The notes under the pieces: generated by a model
Database searches by the model: none
Seen by the model: the letters and a program-made list of their open reading frames with translations, nothing else
Told to the model about the DNA's origin: nothing
Source of the DNA: Mycobacterium sp. URHD0025
GTDB lineage: Bacteria; Actinomycetota; Actinomycetes; Mycobacteriales; Mycobacteriaceae
NCBI RefSeq assembly: GCF_000426065.1
Contig: NZ_AUEQ01000006.1
Location: forward strand, 62,001 to 126,000
Reading direction: 5' to 3'
Length of the DNA: 64,000 nucleotides
Translations under genes and position numbers: made by a program
Shown: piece by piece, positions 35,889-44,588 of the stretch
Numbering within the stretch: the first letter of the stretch is position 1
Layout of the letters: every line of letters begins with the position of its first letter

Positions 35889-36767
35889 TCATCCGGAGAC
35901 ATGCAGGGTGAACTGGTTGACGTCGGTGTAGCCGACCCGGAAGAGGTTCGCGCAGCCGGTGAGATACCGCATGTAGCGGTCGTAGACCTCCTGCGACTGG
36001 ATCCGCACGGCTTCGTCATGGTTGGCCTCCAGGTTGGCCGCCCACTGATCGAGGGTGCGTGCGTAATGCGGCTGCAACGATTGCCGCCGCGTCAGGCTGA
36101 ACGAGGCGCGCTGCGCATGCTCCTCGACCATCTCGATCGTGGGCAGGCGTCCGCCGGGGAAGATCTCGGTGAGGATGAACTTGATGAACTTGGCCAGCTC
36201 AAAGGTGAGTGGGATGCCGCGTTCGTGAGCACACCTGGGATGAATCGCGGTGATGGTGTGAAGCAGCATCACGCCGTCGTCCGGTAGGACGCGATGGGCG
36301 AAGCGGAAGAAGTCGTCGTAGCGGTCCGGCCCGAAATGCTCGAACGCCCCGATGGACACGATCCGGTCCACCGGCTCGTCGAATTCCTCCCAGCCGGCGA
36401 GCAGCACCCGCTTGCTGCGTGGGCTGGTGGACCCGTCGAACAACTCTTGCACGTACGCGGCCTGGTTGCGGCTGAGCGTGAGGCCGATGACGTTGACGTC
36501 ATAGTGCTCGACCGCACGCATAACCGTTGCGCCCCAACCGCATCCGACATCTAGGAGTGTCATTCCGGGTTGCAGGCCGAGCTTGCCGAGGGCCAGGTCG
36601 ATCTTCGCCGACTGGGCTTCCTGCAGCGACATGTCGTCGCGCTCGAAGTACGCGCAGCTGTAGGTCCGACTCGGATCCAGGAACACGGCGAAGAACTCGT
36701 CGGACAAGTCGTAATGGGCTTGTACGTCGTCGAAGTGTGGTTTGAGTTTTCCGGGAGTATTGGCCAC
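35889..36767 (-). CDS. Mycolic acid cyclopropane synthase/methyltransferase (mmaA2/pcaA-type)
   Basis: The 292-residue product is a second paralogue: PHFDDVQAHYDLSDEFF, TLLDVGCGWGATVMRAVEHY, VLLAGWEEFDEPVDRIVSIG and a C-terminal DVNQFTL. These are nearest MmaA2/PcaA as I recall. GTG 36767 is chosen since GAGG is about 8 nt upstream; GTG 36776 overlaps the site. It follows lipG after 173 bp. It acts on meromycolates bound to AcpM. Confidence 0.88.
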   Translation of the reverse strand: MANTPGKLKPHFDDVQAHYDLSDEFFAVFLDPSRTYSCAYFERDDMSLQEAQSAKIDLALGKLGLQPGMTLLDVGCGWGATVMRAVEHYDVNVIGLTLSRNQAAYVQELFDGSTSPRSKRVLLAGWEEFDEPVDRIVSIGAFEHFGPDRYDDFFRFAHRVLPDDGVMLLHTITAIHPRCAHERGIPLTFELAKFIKFILTEIFPGGRLPTIEMVEEHAQRASFSLTRRQSLQPHYARTLDQWAANLEANHDEAVRIQSQEVYDRYMRYLTGCANLFRVGYTDVNQFTLHVSG

Positions 36768-36940
36768 GTGGGGCACCTCTTTGGCAGAGATCGACCCGGG
36801 TAGAGCTGCGCTACGCCACGTCTTGACCTAGCCGCCCCCCAGACTGCTGACACAGACTGTAGGGGCAATTCGGCCAGCTACCGAGTTTTCAGGCGATAGC
36901 AAACACTTGTTAGTGAAATTAACGTTGCATCTGCAGACAA

Positions 36941-37867
36941 TTAGCTTGCGTTGGCAAAGTTTGTCTTGAGTTCGCCGACGATCTCGTCCCACACGGGCTC
37001 CGGTAGCTCGTGGCCCATGCCGTCGATCAGCACCAGGCGCGCGCCGCCGATCGCGCGGGCGACCGCGCGCCCGCCGGACGGGCGCATCAGGCGATCGGAG
37101 CGTCCATGGATCACCACGGTGGGCGCTTCGATCCGCTTGTCGTGGTGGCGCAGGCTGCCGCTGCCGAGGATCGCATCGAAATGCCGGGCGATGCCGGCCG
37201 GGTAGTAGGCGCGGTCGTACAGTTCGGCGGCCTGGGCTCTGATCTGTTCCTCGGGAGTGGGGTAGCCGGGGCTGCCGTTGATTCTGCTGATCCGAACGGC
37301 GTTGTCGATGATGGCTTCTCGCGACGAATCGGCGGGCGGGCCGGTGATGACCGACAGCAGCTGTTTGATGCCGGGCGGCGGCAGTAGCGGCTGGTTGTTG
37401 CTGGAGAAGATCACCGCGAGCGACCTGGTGCGTTGCGCGTACCGGGAGGCGAAAACCTGGGCGACCATCCCACCCATCGAGCCCCCGACGATGTGAGCGG
37501 TGTCGATGTTCAGGTGATCGAGCAGGGCGGCAGCGTCGTCGGCGACATCTTCCAGCGTGTAGACCGATGGGCTGCGCAAGCCCAGGAACGATCGAGCCAT
37601 CCGCAGCGGGAGAGGAGTGTCCACCCGCTTGCCGGACAGCTTCGTGGACAGGCCGACGTCCCGGTTGTCGTAGCGGATGACGCGCAAGCCCTGATTCACC
37701 AGCTTTTCGCAGAATCCGGTGCGCCACAACAACATCTGCGCACCCAGGCCCATGATCAGCAGCACGGCCGGATCGTTCGGGTCGCCCATGTCCTCGTAAT
37801 AGATGTCGACGTCACCGGGCTGGGCTGACGATTTGGCGAATCCGCTCCGCACCCTCATGCCGGCCAC
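36941..37867 (-). CDS. lipG: Alpha/beta-hydrolase LipG
   Basis: The 308-residue product has MGLGAQMLLWRTGF near the oxyanion hole, GGSMGG (nucleophile Ser), an HGRSD acid region and GMGHELP with the catalytic His. It is the lipG-position gene between mmaA genes and the ABC1 kinase; M. tuberculosis LipG is an esterase or thioesterase, possibly acting on mycolate intermediates. GTG 37865-37867 abuts the ABC1 stop; ATG 37858 is possible. Confidence 0.85.
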   Translation of the reverse strand: MAGMRVRSGFAKSSAQPGDVDIYYEDMGDPNDPAVLLIMGLGAQMLLWRTGFCEKLVNQGLRVIRYDNRDVGLSTKLSGKRVDTPLPLRMARSFLGLRSPSVYTLEDVADDAAALLDHLNIDTAHIVGGSMGGMVAQVFASRYAQRTRSLAVIFSSNNQPLLPPPGIKQLLSVITGPPADSSREAIIDNAVRISRINGSPGYPTPEEQIRAQAAELYDRAYYPAGIARHFDAILGSGSLRHHDKRIEAPTVVIHGRSDRLMRPSGGRAVARAIGGARLVLIDGMGHELPEPVWDEIVGELKTNFANAS

Positions 37868-39283
37868 TCAGATCTCGTTTCCGTCAGAATCGGACTCGGC
37901 CGCTCCCGCTGGATTCTCCTCGCGCAAGCGCTCGTCGGTCTCTTTGTGCTCCCGGCTGATATCCACCATGAAGTTGGCGAAGTACCCGGTGAGCTGGGGG
38001 TCGTTCATCATCTGCCACTTGGGTGCCAACAACTTCATGTAGCGCTCGACATAGAGGAACTGCTTGCCGATCAGCACGAGTTCGCGGGGCAACTTGACGT
38101 CATAGGCTTCGGCCAGTGCCGAGAGCTGCTTGCCGATTTCGGCGTAGGACATATCGCCGAGCGACTTCATGGTGAGAGGGGTGGCAAACTTCTCCAGGTC
38201 CTTGGCGGCCTGCGCCTCGGGTTTCACCGTTCCCACGGCCCCCATCAGCACCACGATCTTGCCGGCCGCCGCATGGTCCTTCTTGACGAGCAGGGCGTAC
38301 ACCAGCTCGCGCAACAACCACCGGGTGCGAGGGTCGATGCGGCCCATGATGCCGAAGTCGAAGAACACGATCTTGCCGTTGTCATCGACGTAGAGGTTGC
38401 CCGCGTGCAGATCGCCGTGGAACAGGCCATGTTTGAGGCCGCCCTCGAACACACTGAACAGCAAGGCCTTGACCAGTTCGGTGCCGTCGAAGCCCTTCTT
38501 GCGGATCGCGGCAACGTCGTCGATCCGGACCCCGGTGACCCGCTCCATCGTCAGCACCCGCTGGCTGGTCAGATCCCAGTACACCTGCGGCACGCGGATG
38601 TTCTCGCCCAGAGGCGAGGAGTGCATGTGCGACACCCAGGCGTCCATCGACTGGGCTTCCAGCCGGAAGTCGAGCTCCTCGGCGAGATTGTCGGCGAAGT
38701 CGGCGACCACATCCTGGGCCGACAGCCGCCTGCCCAGCTTGGCGAGTTCCACCAGCTGCGCGCCGCGCTTGAGGATCTGCAGGTCCGCGGCGACGCGACG
38801 GCGGATACCCGGGCGCTGGATCTTGACCACCACCTCCTCGCCGCTGTGCAGGGTGGCGTAATGCACCTGCGCGATCGAGGCCGAGGCGAACGGCTTGTCG
38901 TCGAAACTCTTGAACAGGTTGGTCGGCTCATCGCCGAGTTCTTCTTTGAACAGCTGGTGCACGGCTTCCGCATTTGCCGGTGGCACGCGGTCGAGCAGGC
39001 CGCGGAACTCGCGGCTCAGCGGCTCACCGAAGGCGCCCGGGCTCGACGCGATGATCTGGCCGAACTTGACGTAGGTGGGACCCAGGTCGGAGAACGTCTG
39101 AGGCACCTGCTTGATGATCTTTTGCTGCAGAGATCCGCTGCCGAACATGCTGGCGGCAACGCGGACCCCGGTGCGGGTGATCTGCCAACCCGTGGCGCCG
39201 ATACGGGCGGCCTCCACGGGCAGCGGCACCCGGGACAACCTGGCGACCTCACGGTGCTTGGTTTTGGGCGGCGTAGTGCTCAT
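37868..39283 (-). CDS. ABC1/AarF (UbiB)-family atypical kinase
   Basis: The 471-residue product has KxGQ-type KFGQIIASSPGAFG, the ALA-loop variant ASASIAQVHYATL, VVVKIQRPGI, HGDLHAGNLYVDDN and FFDFGIMGRI. These are the diagnostic motifs of the UbiB/ADCK family, ATPases thought to support quinone or lipid biosynthesis. Start ATG 39283. It is the first gene of a leftward unit with lipG and mma. From memory this is the Rv0647c position. Confidence 0.9.
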   Translation of the reverse strand: MSTTPPKTKHREVARLSRVPLPVEAARIGATGWQITRTGVRVAASMFGSGSLQQKIIKQVPQTFSDLGPTYVKFGQIIASSPGAFGEPLSREFRGLLDRVPPANAEAVHQLFKEELGDEPTNLFKSFDDKPFASASIAQVHYATLHSGEEVVVKIQRPGIRRRVAADLQILKRGAQLVELAKLGRRLSAQDVVADFADNLAEELDFRLEAQSMDAWVSHMHSSPLGENIRVPQVYWDLTSQRVLTMERVTGVRIDDVAAIRKKGFDGTELVKALLFSVFEGGLKHGLFHGDLHAGNLYVDDNGKIVFFDFGIMGRIDPRTRWLLRELVYALLVKKDHAAAGKIVVLMGAVGTVKPEAQAAKDLEKFATPLTMKSLGDMSYAEIGKQLSALAEAYDVKLPRELVLIGKQFLYVERYMKLLAPKWQMMNDPQLTGYFANFMVDISREHKETDERLREENPAGAAESDSDGNEI

Positions 39284-39335
39284 AGCTGCAGTGTCTCAAA
39301 GGCCACGGTCCGGCCAAAAACATCTGTGCCCTGCG

Positions 39336-40346
39336 TCACACCGATGCGAAACTCTCCTCGAGCTCTTCCCGGCTCACAACCGGGTCGCTTCCGGGCGCGT
39401 AGGTGGGCTCGGTGTGCGGGGCCAGTGCGGGATCGATGCCGTCGGCGACGCGCTTCTGCGCGTCCCGGAATTCGTTCGTGGTGCCCGCAGCGGTGTGCAA
39501 TCCGTTGATGATCGACCACACCAGGGCGCGCCGGCCGGCCCGCTCGATCGGGTTCGGATCGGTGTGCCCGATCAGCTGTTTGGCCCACTTGGGCATGGTG
39601 TCGCGGATGGCCCAGTCCACGGCGCTCTGCGGCATGGGCAGGTTGGGACCGGTGGCCATGGCGGCACCGTGGGTCAGCGCCAGCTTGGGCAGGTAGGAAT
39701 GCAGGCAATCCAGCGTCTCGGCCTTGGTTGTGGGCAGGTCGGTGCCGCCCAGCGCGTGCCCGACGCGGGTGAACTCCCTGTAGTAGCGGTCAAGTTTCTT
39801 GCCGCGCAACGGGTTCGGATGGTAGAGCTCGTGCGCGGTGGCCAGTCCCCACACCACGGTCGCGTAATTCCAGCGCAACCAGTCCGGATCGTCGGCGTCG
39901 TAGACCGCACCGTCGGGACGGGTGCCCTTGATGGTGTGATGCATCGCGCGGACGGTCTTTGCCACCCGCTCGGCGGTTTCGGTGTTGCCGTAGGCAGTGC
40001 CGATGAAGAAGGCGATCGAGTGGCCCAGCCGTACCGCTGCGCCTTCCGGATCGATCTGAGGAACTCCGGCGGCCTCACCGTTTTCGTCCCGCTTGACCAG
40101 CCGGGAATGGTGCATGCCCATCCAATAGATCGACGGATCGAGGCGTTCCATATAGGCGGCGCACTGCAGGCCGAAGATCAACGCCTCGGTGTGGGAGTGG
40201 ACATGCCAGACAGCGCTGCCCGGGCCGAACCACCCCGGATCGCCGGCGGGCCCGGCGAATTCCATGCCGCGGAAGTAATGCTGGCGAATGTCCTTGTCGA
40301 ACTTCCGCTGCAGCATCTGCTGAAGCACCTGATGCGGCATGTCCAC
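39336..40346 (-). CDS. MpaB-like oxygenase (DUF2236/Lcp family)
   Basis: The 336-residue product has helical DUF2236 features: GPGSAVWHVHSHTEALIFGL, WNYATVVWGLATAHELY and PKWAKQLIGH. DUF2236 contains haem-dependent latex-clearing and MpaB oxygenases, with His ligands in helices; the substrate here is unknown. GTG 40344-40346 has GGGGG 6 nt upstream. It is divergent from a TetR gene across a near-perfect palindrome. Confidence 0.75.
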   Translation of the reverse strand: MDMPHQVLQQMLQRKFDKDIRQHYFRGMEFAGPAGDPGWFGPGSAVWHVHSHTEALIFGLQCAAYMERLDPSIYWMGMHHSRLVKRDENGEAAGVPQIDPEGAAVRLGHSIAFFIGTAYGNTETAERVAKTVRAMHHTIKGTRPDGAVYDADDPDWLRWNYATVVWGLATAHELYHPNPLRGKKLDRYYREFTRVGHALGGTDLPTTKAETLDCLHSYLPKLALTHGAAMATGPNLPMPQSAVDWAIRDTMPKWAKQLIGHTDPNPIERAGRRALVWSIINGLHTAAGTTNEFRDAQKRVADGIDPALAPHTEPTYAPGSDPVVSREELEESFASV

Positions 40347-40358
40347 CGTGAACCCCCT

Positions 40359-40380
40359 TCTGGTTACGTCTGTAGCCAGA
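40359..40380. promoter_or_regulatory. Palindrome, probable TetR operator
   Basis: TCTGGTTA and TAGCCAGA arms with a 6 bp centre, one mismatch. It lies between the divergent MpaB and TetR starts; a third half-site (GACCAGA) is at 40402-40408. Confidence 0.65.
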
Positions 40381-40422
40381 ATACATTTTGGGTACGGGTG
40401 TGACCAGATCTAATCTGTAGGA

Positions 40423-41031
40423 ATGCCCGAAACGTCCAGCCCGACTCGATGGGCCGGCGTGCCGCTGACGGACCGCCGCGCCGAACGTCGCGCGCAGCTC
40501 GTCGACGCGGCCTTTCGGCTGTTCGGGGACGGTGGTGAGGCCGCACTGTCGGTGCGCTCGGTCTGCCGCGAATGCGGCCTGAACACCCGCTACTTCTACG
40601 AGAGCTTCGCCGACACCGACGACCTACTGGGCGCGGTGTACGACCAGGTGAGCGCGGCCCTGGCCGTCGACGTCGACGCCGCGATGGCCGGCGCCGGCGA
40701 CTCCCTCCCGGCCCGGACCCGCGCCGGGATCGCCGCCGTCCTGGGTTTCAGTTCGGCCGATCCACGGCGAGGGCGGGTGCTGTTCACCGACGCCAGGGCC
40801 AATCCGGTGCTGGCGGCGCGGCGCGCGGCGACCCAGGACCTGCTGCGTGAGGCTGTGCTGTCCGAGGGTGGCCGGCTCAAACCCGGCTCGGACCCCGTCG
40901 CCGCCCAGGTCGGTGCGGCCATGTACACCGGTGCGATGGCCGAGCTCGCCCAGCAGTGGCTGGGCGGGAACCTGGGCGACGACCTTGGGGTGGTGGTGGA
41001 GTATGCGCTCCGGCTGGTTCTCGGCCGGTGA
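40423..41031 (+). CDS. TetR-family transcriptional regulator
   Basis: The 202-residue product has an HTH at about 20-65: AAFRLFGDGGEAALSVRSVC followed by CGLNTRYFYESFADTDDLL. The C-terminal domain is Ala-rich helical. It is divergent from the MpaB-like gene, sharing an operator, so local control is likely. It ends 13 nt before the convergent DinB gene stop. Confidence 0.87.
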   Translation: MPETSSPTRWAGVPLTDRRAERRAQLVDAAFRLFGDGGEAALSVRSVCRECGLNTRYFYESFADTDDLLGAVYDQVSAALAVDVDAAMAGAGDSLPARTRAGIAAVLGFSSADPRRGRVLFTDARANPVLAARRAATQDLLREAVLSEGGRLKPGSDPVAAQVGAAMYTGAMAELAQQWLGGNLGDDLGVVVEYALRLVLGR

Positions 41032-41044
41032 TCGCTCAGAGCCG

Positions 41045-41644
41045 TTAGGCCTCAACCGGCCGCCAGCGCTTGATCCACTCGGTCTCGGGCCACTGTTCCT
41101 CGGCCGCCAGCAACTCGTACATCGTTGCGCGATCGACGGATTCGCGGATGATGTCGGCGTGACCGGCGTGCCGGCTGAGTTCCTCGATCAGGTGCATGGC
41201 CACCCACCGCACCGACCAGTTGTCGACGTCCTGCGGGAACCACGGCACGTCGTGGGGCACCGGAACCGCGGTGTCCAGATCCCGCTCGGCGAAAACGCGC
41301 AACGTCTCGGCATTCTGGGCCTTGAACGCCTGGAGCAGGCCGGCGAGGGTCTCGTCCTCGCGCATCACGTACAGATCGGCGTACTCGGCCGCCTGCTCCT
41401 CGAACGGACGGGGATCTGCCGGCGGGAACTCCGGCCCGTACTCGGCGCGGGCGGCCCAGCTCTTCTGCACTGCGGTGACGTGCTTGATCAGGCCGCCGAC
41501 CGACAGCGCGCTCACCGACGGCGTGGACCGGGCCTGCTCATCGGTCAGGCCATGGGCCACCGCGAGGAAGGCGTTCTGCTGAAAGGCGAGGAACTCGATC
41601 AGGGTCTGGCGTTCGTCGACGGCGGGCGGGGGCATTCCTGGCAT
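41045..41644 (-). CDS. DinB-family (four-helix) metalloprotein
   Basis: The 199-residue product has DinB four-helix pattern: LIKHVTAVQKSWAA with the first His, and VAMHLIEELSRHAGHADI with the next His pair. This His triad binds a divalent metal. Many actinobacterial members are mycothiol- or bacillithiol-S-transferases. It starts 3 nt after the stop of the next DinB gene (41648-42172), so both form one operon. Confidence 0.8.
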   Translation of the reverse strand: MPGMPPPAVDERQTLIEFLAFQQNAFLAVAHGLTDEQARSTPSVSALSVGGLIKHVTAVQKSWAARAEYGPEFPPADPRPFEEQAAEYADLYVMREDETLAGLLQAFKAQNAETLRVFAERDLDTAVPVPHDVPWFPQDVDNWSVRWVAMHLIEELSRHAGHADIIRESVDRATMYELLAAEEQWPETEWIKRWRPVEA

Positions 41645-41647
41645 TGT

Positions 41648-42172
41648 TCAGTTCTCCTGGGATTGGGTTGAATGTGTGTAAAGGTCACGGATGCAGGCGA
41701 TTTCGGCGCCGTGGTGGATTACCTCCCGGTTGATGTGCAGCACCAACTCGGCCATCGGGTGCTCGGCCCACGGGCCTTCGGCCGGACCGACCGGCTTCGC
41801 CAGGTCATTCTCGTCGAGGCCCCGAACCCCGTCGATCCAATGTCGGTACGCGTCGTCGAGTTGTTCCAGGGCGGTGGCGGCATCGGTCGCGTAGGGCCAG
41901 GACTCGTAGTCGGCCGGCGGTCCGCCGAAGTGCGAGTGGCTGCGCATCGCGAACACGCCGACGATGACGTGCGCCAGCCGCCACGCGATGGTGGTGAACG
42001 GTTCCGGTTGTGGCGGTGGGTAAGTGAAGTCGATGCCGCCGTCGGGGTGCACCGTCCAGCAGTCGTTCACGGGCTGCCAGAAGTACTCGTCGTCGGTCAG
42101 TCCGTCCAGGCGTGATCTCAGTTGATGTGTCCAGTGGAAGTCCAGTTGGTCGGCGAGCAGGTTTGTCCACAT
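41648..42172 (-). CDS. DinB-family protein
   Basis: The 174-residue product has TTIAWRLAHVIVGVFAMRSH and LVLHINREVIHHGAEIACIR, giving the His triad of the DinB_2 group. It is first in a two-gene operon and divergent from a WYL regulator at 42234. A role in thiol-dependent detoxification is a guess from the family. Confidence 0.8.
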   Translation of the reverse strand: MWTNLLADQLDFHWTHQLRSRLDGLTDDEYFWQPVNDCWTVHPDGGIDFTYPPPQPEPFTTIAWRLAHVIVGVFAMRSHSHFGGPPADYESWPYATDAATALEQLDDAYRHWIDGVRGLDENDLAKPVGPAEGPWAEHPMAELVLHINREVIHHGAEIACIRDLYTHSTQSQEN

Positions 42173-42193
42173 GGGAATACGTTCTCACCCATA

Positions 42194-42212
42194 TAGGACA
42201 GATTCGGTCCTA
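42194..42212. promoter_or_regulatory. Palindrome, probable WYL-regulator operator
   Basis: TAGGAC and GTCCTA perfect arms with 7 bp between, located between the divergent DinB and WYL starts. Confidence 0.6.
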
Positions 42213-42233
42213 AACGTGCGGCAGACTTCTTGC

Positions 42234-43205
42234 ATGGTCGTGAGCAGTGAAACCACCGGCCGCGTGCTGCAACTCCTCGGGCTGTTGCAGTCGCGCCGCG
42301 TCTGGACCGGTGAGGAGCTGGCCGAACGGCTCGACGTCACCACCCGCAGCGTCCGCCGTGACATCGAGCGGCTGCGCGAGCTCGGATACCCCGTCCACGC
42401 CAGCAAGGGGCAGGGTGGCGGTTACCAGCTCGGAGCCGGCGCGGCACTACCGCCGCTGCTGCTCGACCCGGACGAGGCGGTCGCGATGGCCGTCTGCCTG
42501 CGGCTGGCGGCCGGCGGAAGCGTCGCAGGCGTCGGGGAGTCCGCCCTGCGGGCGCTGTCCAAACTCGACCAGGTGATGCCCGCGCGGCTGCGCTCTCAGG
42601 TATCGGCGGTGCACGACGCGACCATCACCCTGGCCCCGGACTCGTCGGATGCGCCGGTGGAACCCGAGGTGCTGATGACCCTGGCCCGGGCCTGCCGCGA
42701 TCGCGAACACGTCGGCACCGACTACACCGACATCCGTGGCAATCACACCCAGCGCAGGCTGGAGCCCTATCAGCTCGTGACCACCGGGCGTCGCTGGTAC
42801 CTCATGGCCTACGACCGTGACCGTGAAGACTGGCGCAGCCTGCGGCTGGACCGGATGTCGGCGGTCGCGGCCCGCGGCAGCACGTTCACCCCGCGCGAGG
42901 CTCCGGACGCCGCCGAATACGTGCGTCGCTCGATCAGTTCCTCGCCGTACCGCTACAGCGCCCGTGTGCGCTACCACGCACCGCAAAAGGTTGTGGCACA
43001 GAAGTTTCCACCGGCATCGGCCACTGTCGAGGCCGACGGGCCCGACGCCTGCATCGTCACGGCCGGCGCCGACGACCCCGAGCGCATGGTGCTGTACTTC
43101 GCCACGGTCGGCTACGACTTCGAGGTACTCGAACCGCCGGAGGTGGCAACGGCGGTCCGCGCTGTCGCCGCCCGTCTACACGCCGCCTCACAGCGGGCTA
43201 TGTGA
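42234..43205 (+). CDS. YafY-type HTH/WYL-domain transcriptional regulator
   Basis: The 323-residue product has an N-terminal HTH_11 (GRVLQLLGLLQSRRVWTGEE, LDVTTRSVRRDIERLRELGY) and a WYL domain with the WYLMAYDRDREDWRSLRLDR motif, followed by a WCX segment. ATG 42234 begins MVVSSETTGR. It likely controls the divergent dinB pair. It ends with an 8 bp convergent overlap with the nucleotidyltransferase gene. Confidence 0.88.
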   Translation: MVVSSETTGRVLQLLGLLQSRRVWTGEELAERLDVTTRSVRRDIERLRELGYPVHASKGQGGGYQLGAGAALPPLLLDPDEAVAMAVCLRLAAGGSVAGVGESALRALSKLDQVMPARLRSQVSAVHDATITLAPDSSDAPVEPEVLMTLARACRDREHVGTDYTDIRGNHTQRRLEPYQLVTTGRRWYLMAYDRDREDWRSLRLDRMSAVAARGSTFTPREAPDAAEYVRRSISSSPYRYSARVRYHAPQKVVAQKFPPASATVEADGPDACIVTAGADDPERMVLYFATVGYDFEVLEPPEVATAVRAVAARLHAASQRAM

Positions 43206-43746
43206 TACCGAGCCGGTCGACGAGCGTCAGGAAGGCGGCGGCGAAATCATTGTCGGCGGTCGCCACCCGCACGGCATCCCAGTCGACCTTCTCGCGCACC
43301 GCGCGGGCCGCGGGCAGCAGTGCTGCGAAGTCGCAGTGGTGTTCGTTGAGCGAGCGCAACTTTTCCGAGACCACCAGCGTCGGCGTCAACACCGGCATCC
43401 GGATCGCGAGCACATCGAGCACCTCGGCACTGCCCAAGAGCGCATCATCGACCGACACCCCGTTGAGTTGATAGAGCACGTCGACCAGGACATCGTCGTC
43501 GGGATAGGCCTTGAACAGCCAGTCTTCTGGGACGTGCACGATCTGGAATCCGGCTTTGCGTAGCGCCACCTCGGCCGCCTCCGAATCAGTCTCGGCGACC
43601 ACGAAATCGACGTCGTGCACCGGTTCGGGCGCGCCGTAGACCCACAGCGCATAGCTTCCGGCCAGCGCGAACTGTGGGCCGTGCGCCTTGAACGCCGACG
43701 CCGCGCGTTTCAGCGCATCCCGCAGCGCATCGTTGCGGTCGAGCAC
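43198..43746 (-). CDS. Nucleotidyltransferase-fold protein
   Basis: The 182-residue product has the pol-beta-like signature: LAGSYALWVYGAPEPVHDVD with GS and the D-x-D pair, then LVDVLYQLNG with the third acidic residue. Such proteins may transfer nucleotides or be antitoxin/toxin parts (AbiEii, MNT); no HEPN or AbiEi gene is adjacent. GTG 43744-43746. It overlaps the WYL gene end by 8 bp. Confidence 0.68.
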   Translation of the reverse strand: MLDRNDALRDALKRAASAFKAHGPQFALAGSYALWVYGAPEPVHDVDFVVAETDSEAAEVALRKAGFQIVHVPEDWLFKAYPDDDVLVDVLYQLNGVSVDDALLGSAEVLDVLAIRMPVLTPTLVVSEKLRSLNEHHCDFAALLPAARAVREKVDWDAVRVATADNDFAAAFLTLVDRLGIT

Positions 43747-43812
43747 GTGCCATCCCGAGTTCTCGGGGCGCCGTCATGATGGGGGCGACGCCGTTGTGGG
43801 TACTGAGTACCC

Positions 43813-44571
43813 ATGCGGCTGGCCACTTTCAACATTCTGCACGGACGCAGTGTCCACGATGGCGATGTCGACCTGGGAAGATTGGCGGCCGCCGTCACCG
43901 AGTTGGCCCCCGACATCCTGGCCCTGCAGGAGGTTGACTGTGATCAGCCGCGGTCGGGCAAGGCCGATCTGACCGCGGTGGCCGCCGACGCGATGAACGC
44001 CCCCTACCACCGATTCGTCGCGGCCATCTCCGGCACCCCCGGGGCGACGTGGATGGCGGCGACCGGCAGCGAACAACCCGGCACCGCCGCCTACGGGATC
44101 GCCCTGCTGTCCAGGTTTCCGGTCGAGAACTGGCAGGTGCTGAGGCTCCCGCGGATCCCGTTCCGATTCCCGATGTACGTCTCGGGAATTCGACGCGTCC
44201 GGGTCATCCATGAAGAACCCCGGGCTGCGGTCGTCGGTCGTGTCGACACTCCGCTCGGACCCATCACGGTGGCCAACACCCACCTGTCGTTCGTTCCGTG
44301 GTGGAACCGGGTGCAACTGCGGCACCTGGTCCGCGACATTCACGGCTTTCCGGGCCCGAGGCTGCTGATGGGCGATCTGAACATGGGGCCCGGCCAACCG
44401 GGCCGGTGGCATCCACTCGGGACGGCGCTGACATTCCCCGCCGACGACCCGACGACCCAGCTGGACCATATCCTCACCGACGACCCCACGTTGTCGGTCG
44501 GTTCGTGCGCCGCGCCGCGGCTGCAGGTTTCGGACCACCGGGCGCTTGTCGTCGACATTTCGGAGCCGTGA
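43813..44571 (+). CDS. Endonuclease/exonuclease/phosphatase-family hydrolase
   Basis: The 252-residue product has the EEP fold: MRLATFNILHGR, LALQEVD (metal Glu), NTHLSFVP, MGDLNMGP and the final SDHRALVVDI (catalytic Asp-His). The substrate may be a phospholipid, nucleic acid or inositol phosphate. It precedes the alpha-mannosidase by 17 nt on the same strand and probably begins that operon. Confidence 0.87.
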   Translation: MRLATFNILHGRSVHDGDVDLGRLAAAVTELAPDILALQEVDCDQPRSGKADLTAVAADAMNAPYHRFVAAISGTPGATWMAATGSEQPGTAAYGIALLSRFPVENWQVLRLPRIPFRFPMYVSGIRRVRVIHEEPRAAVVGRVDTPLGPITVANTHLSFVPWWNRVQLRHLVRDIHGFPGPRLLMGDLNMGPGQPGRWHPLGTALTFPADDPTTQLDHILTDDPTLSVGSCAAPRLQVSDHRALVVDISEP

Positions 44572-44588
44572 CGCCGTAGGGTTTTGAA

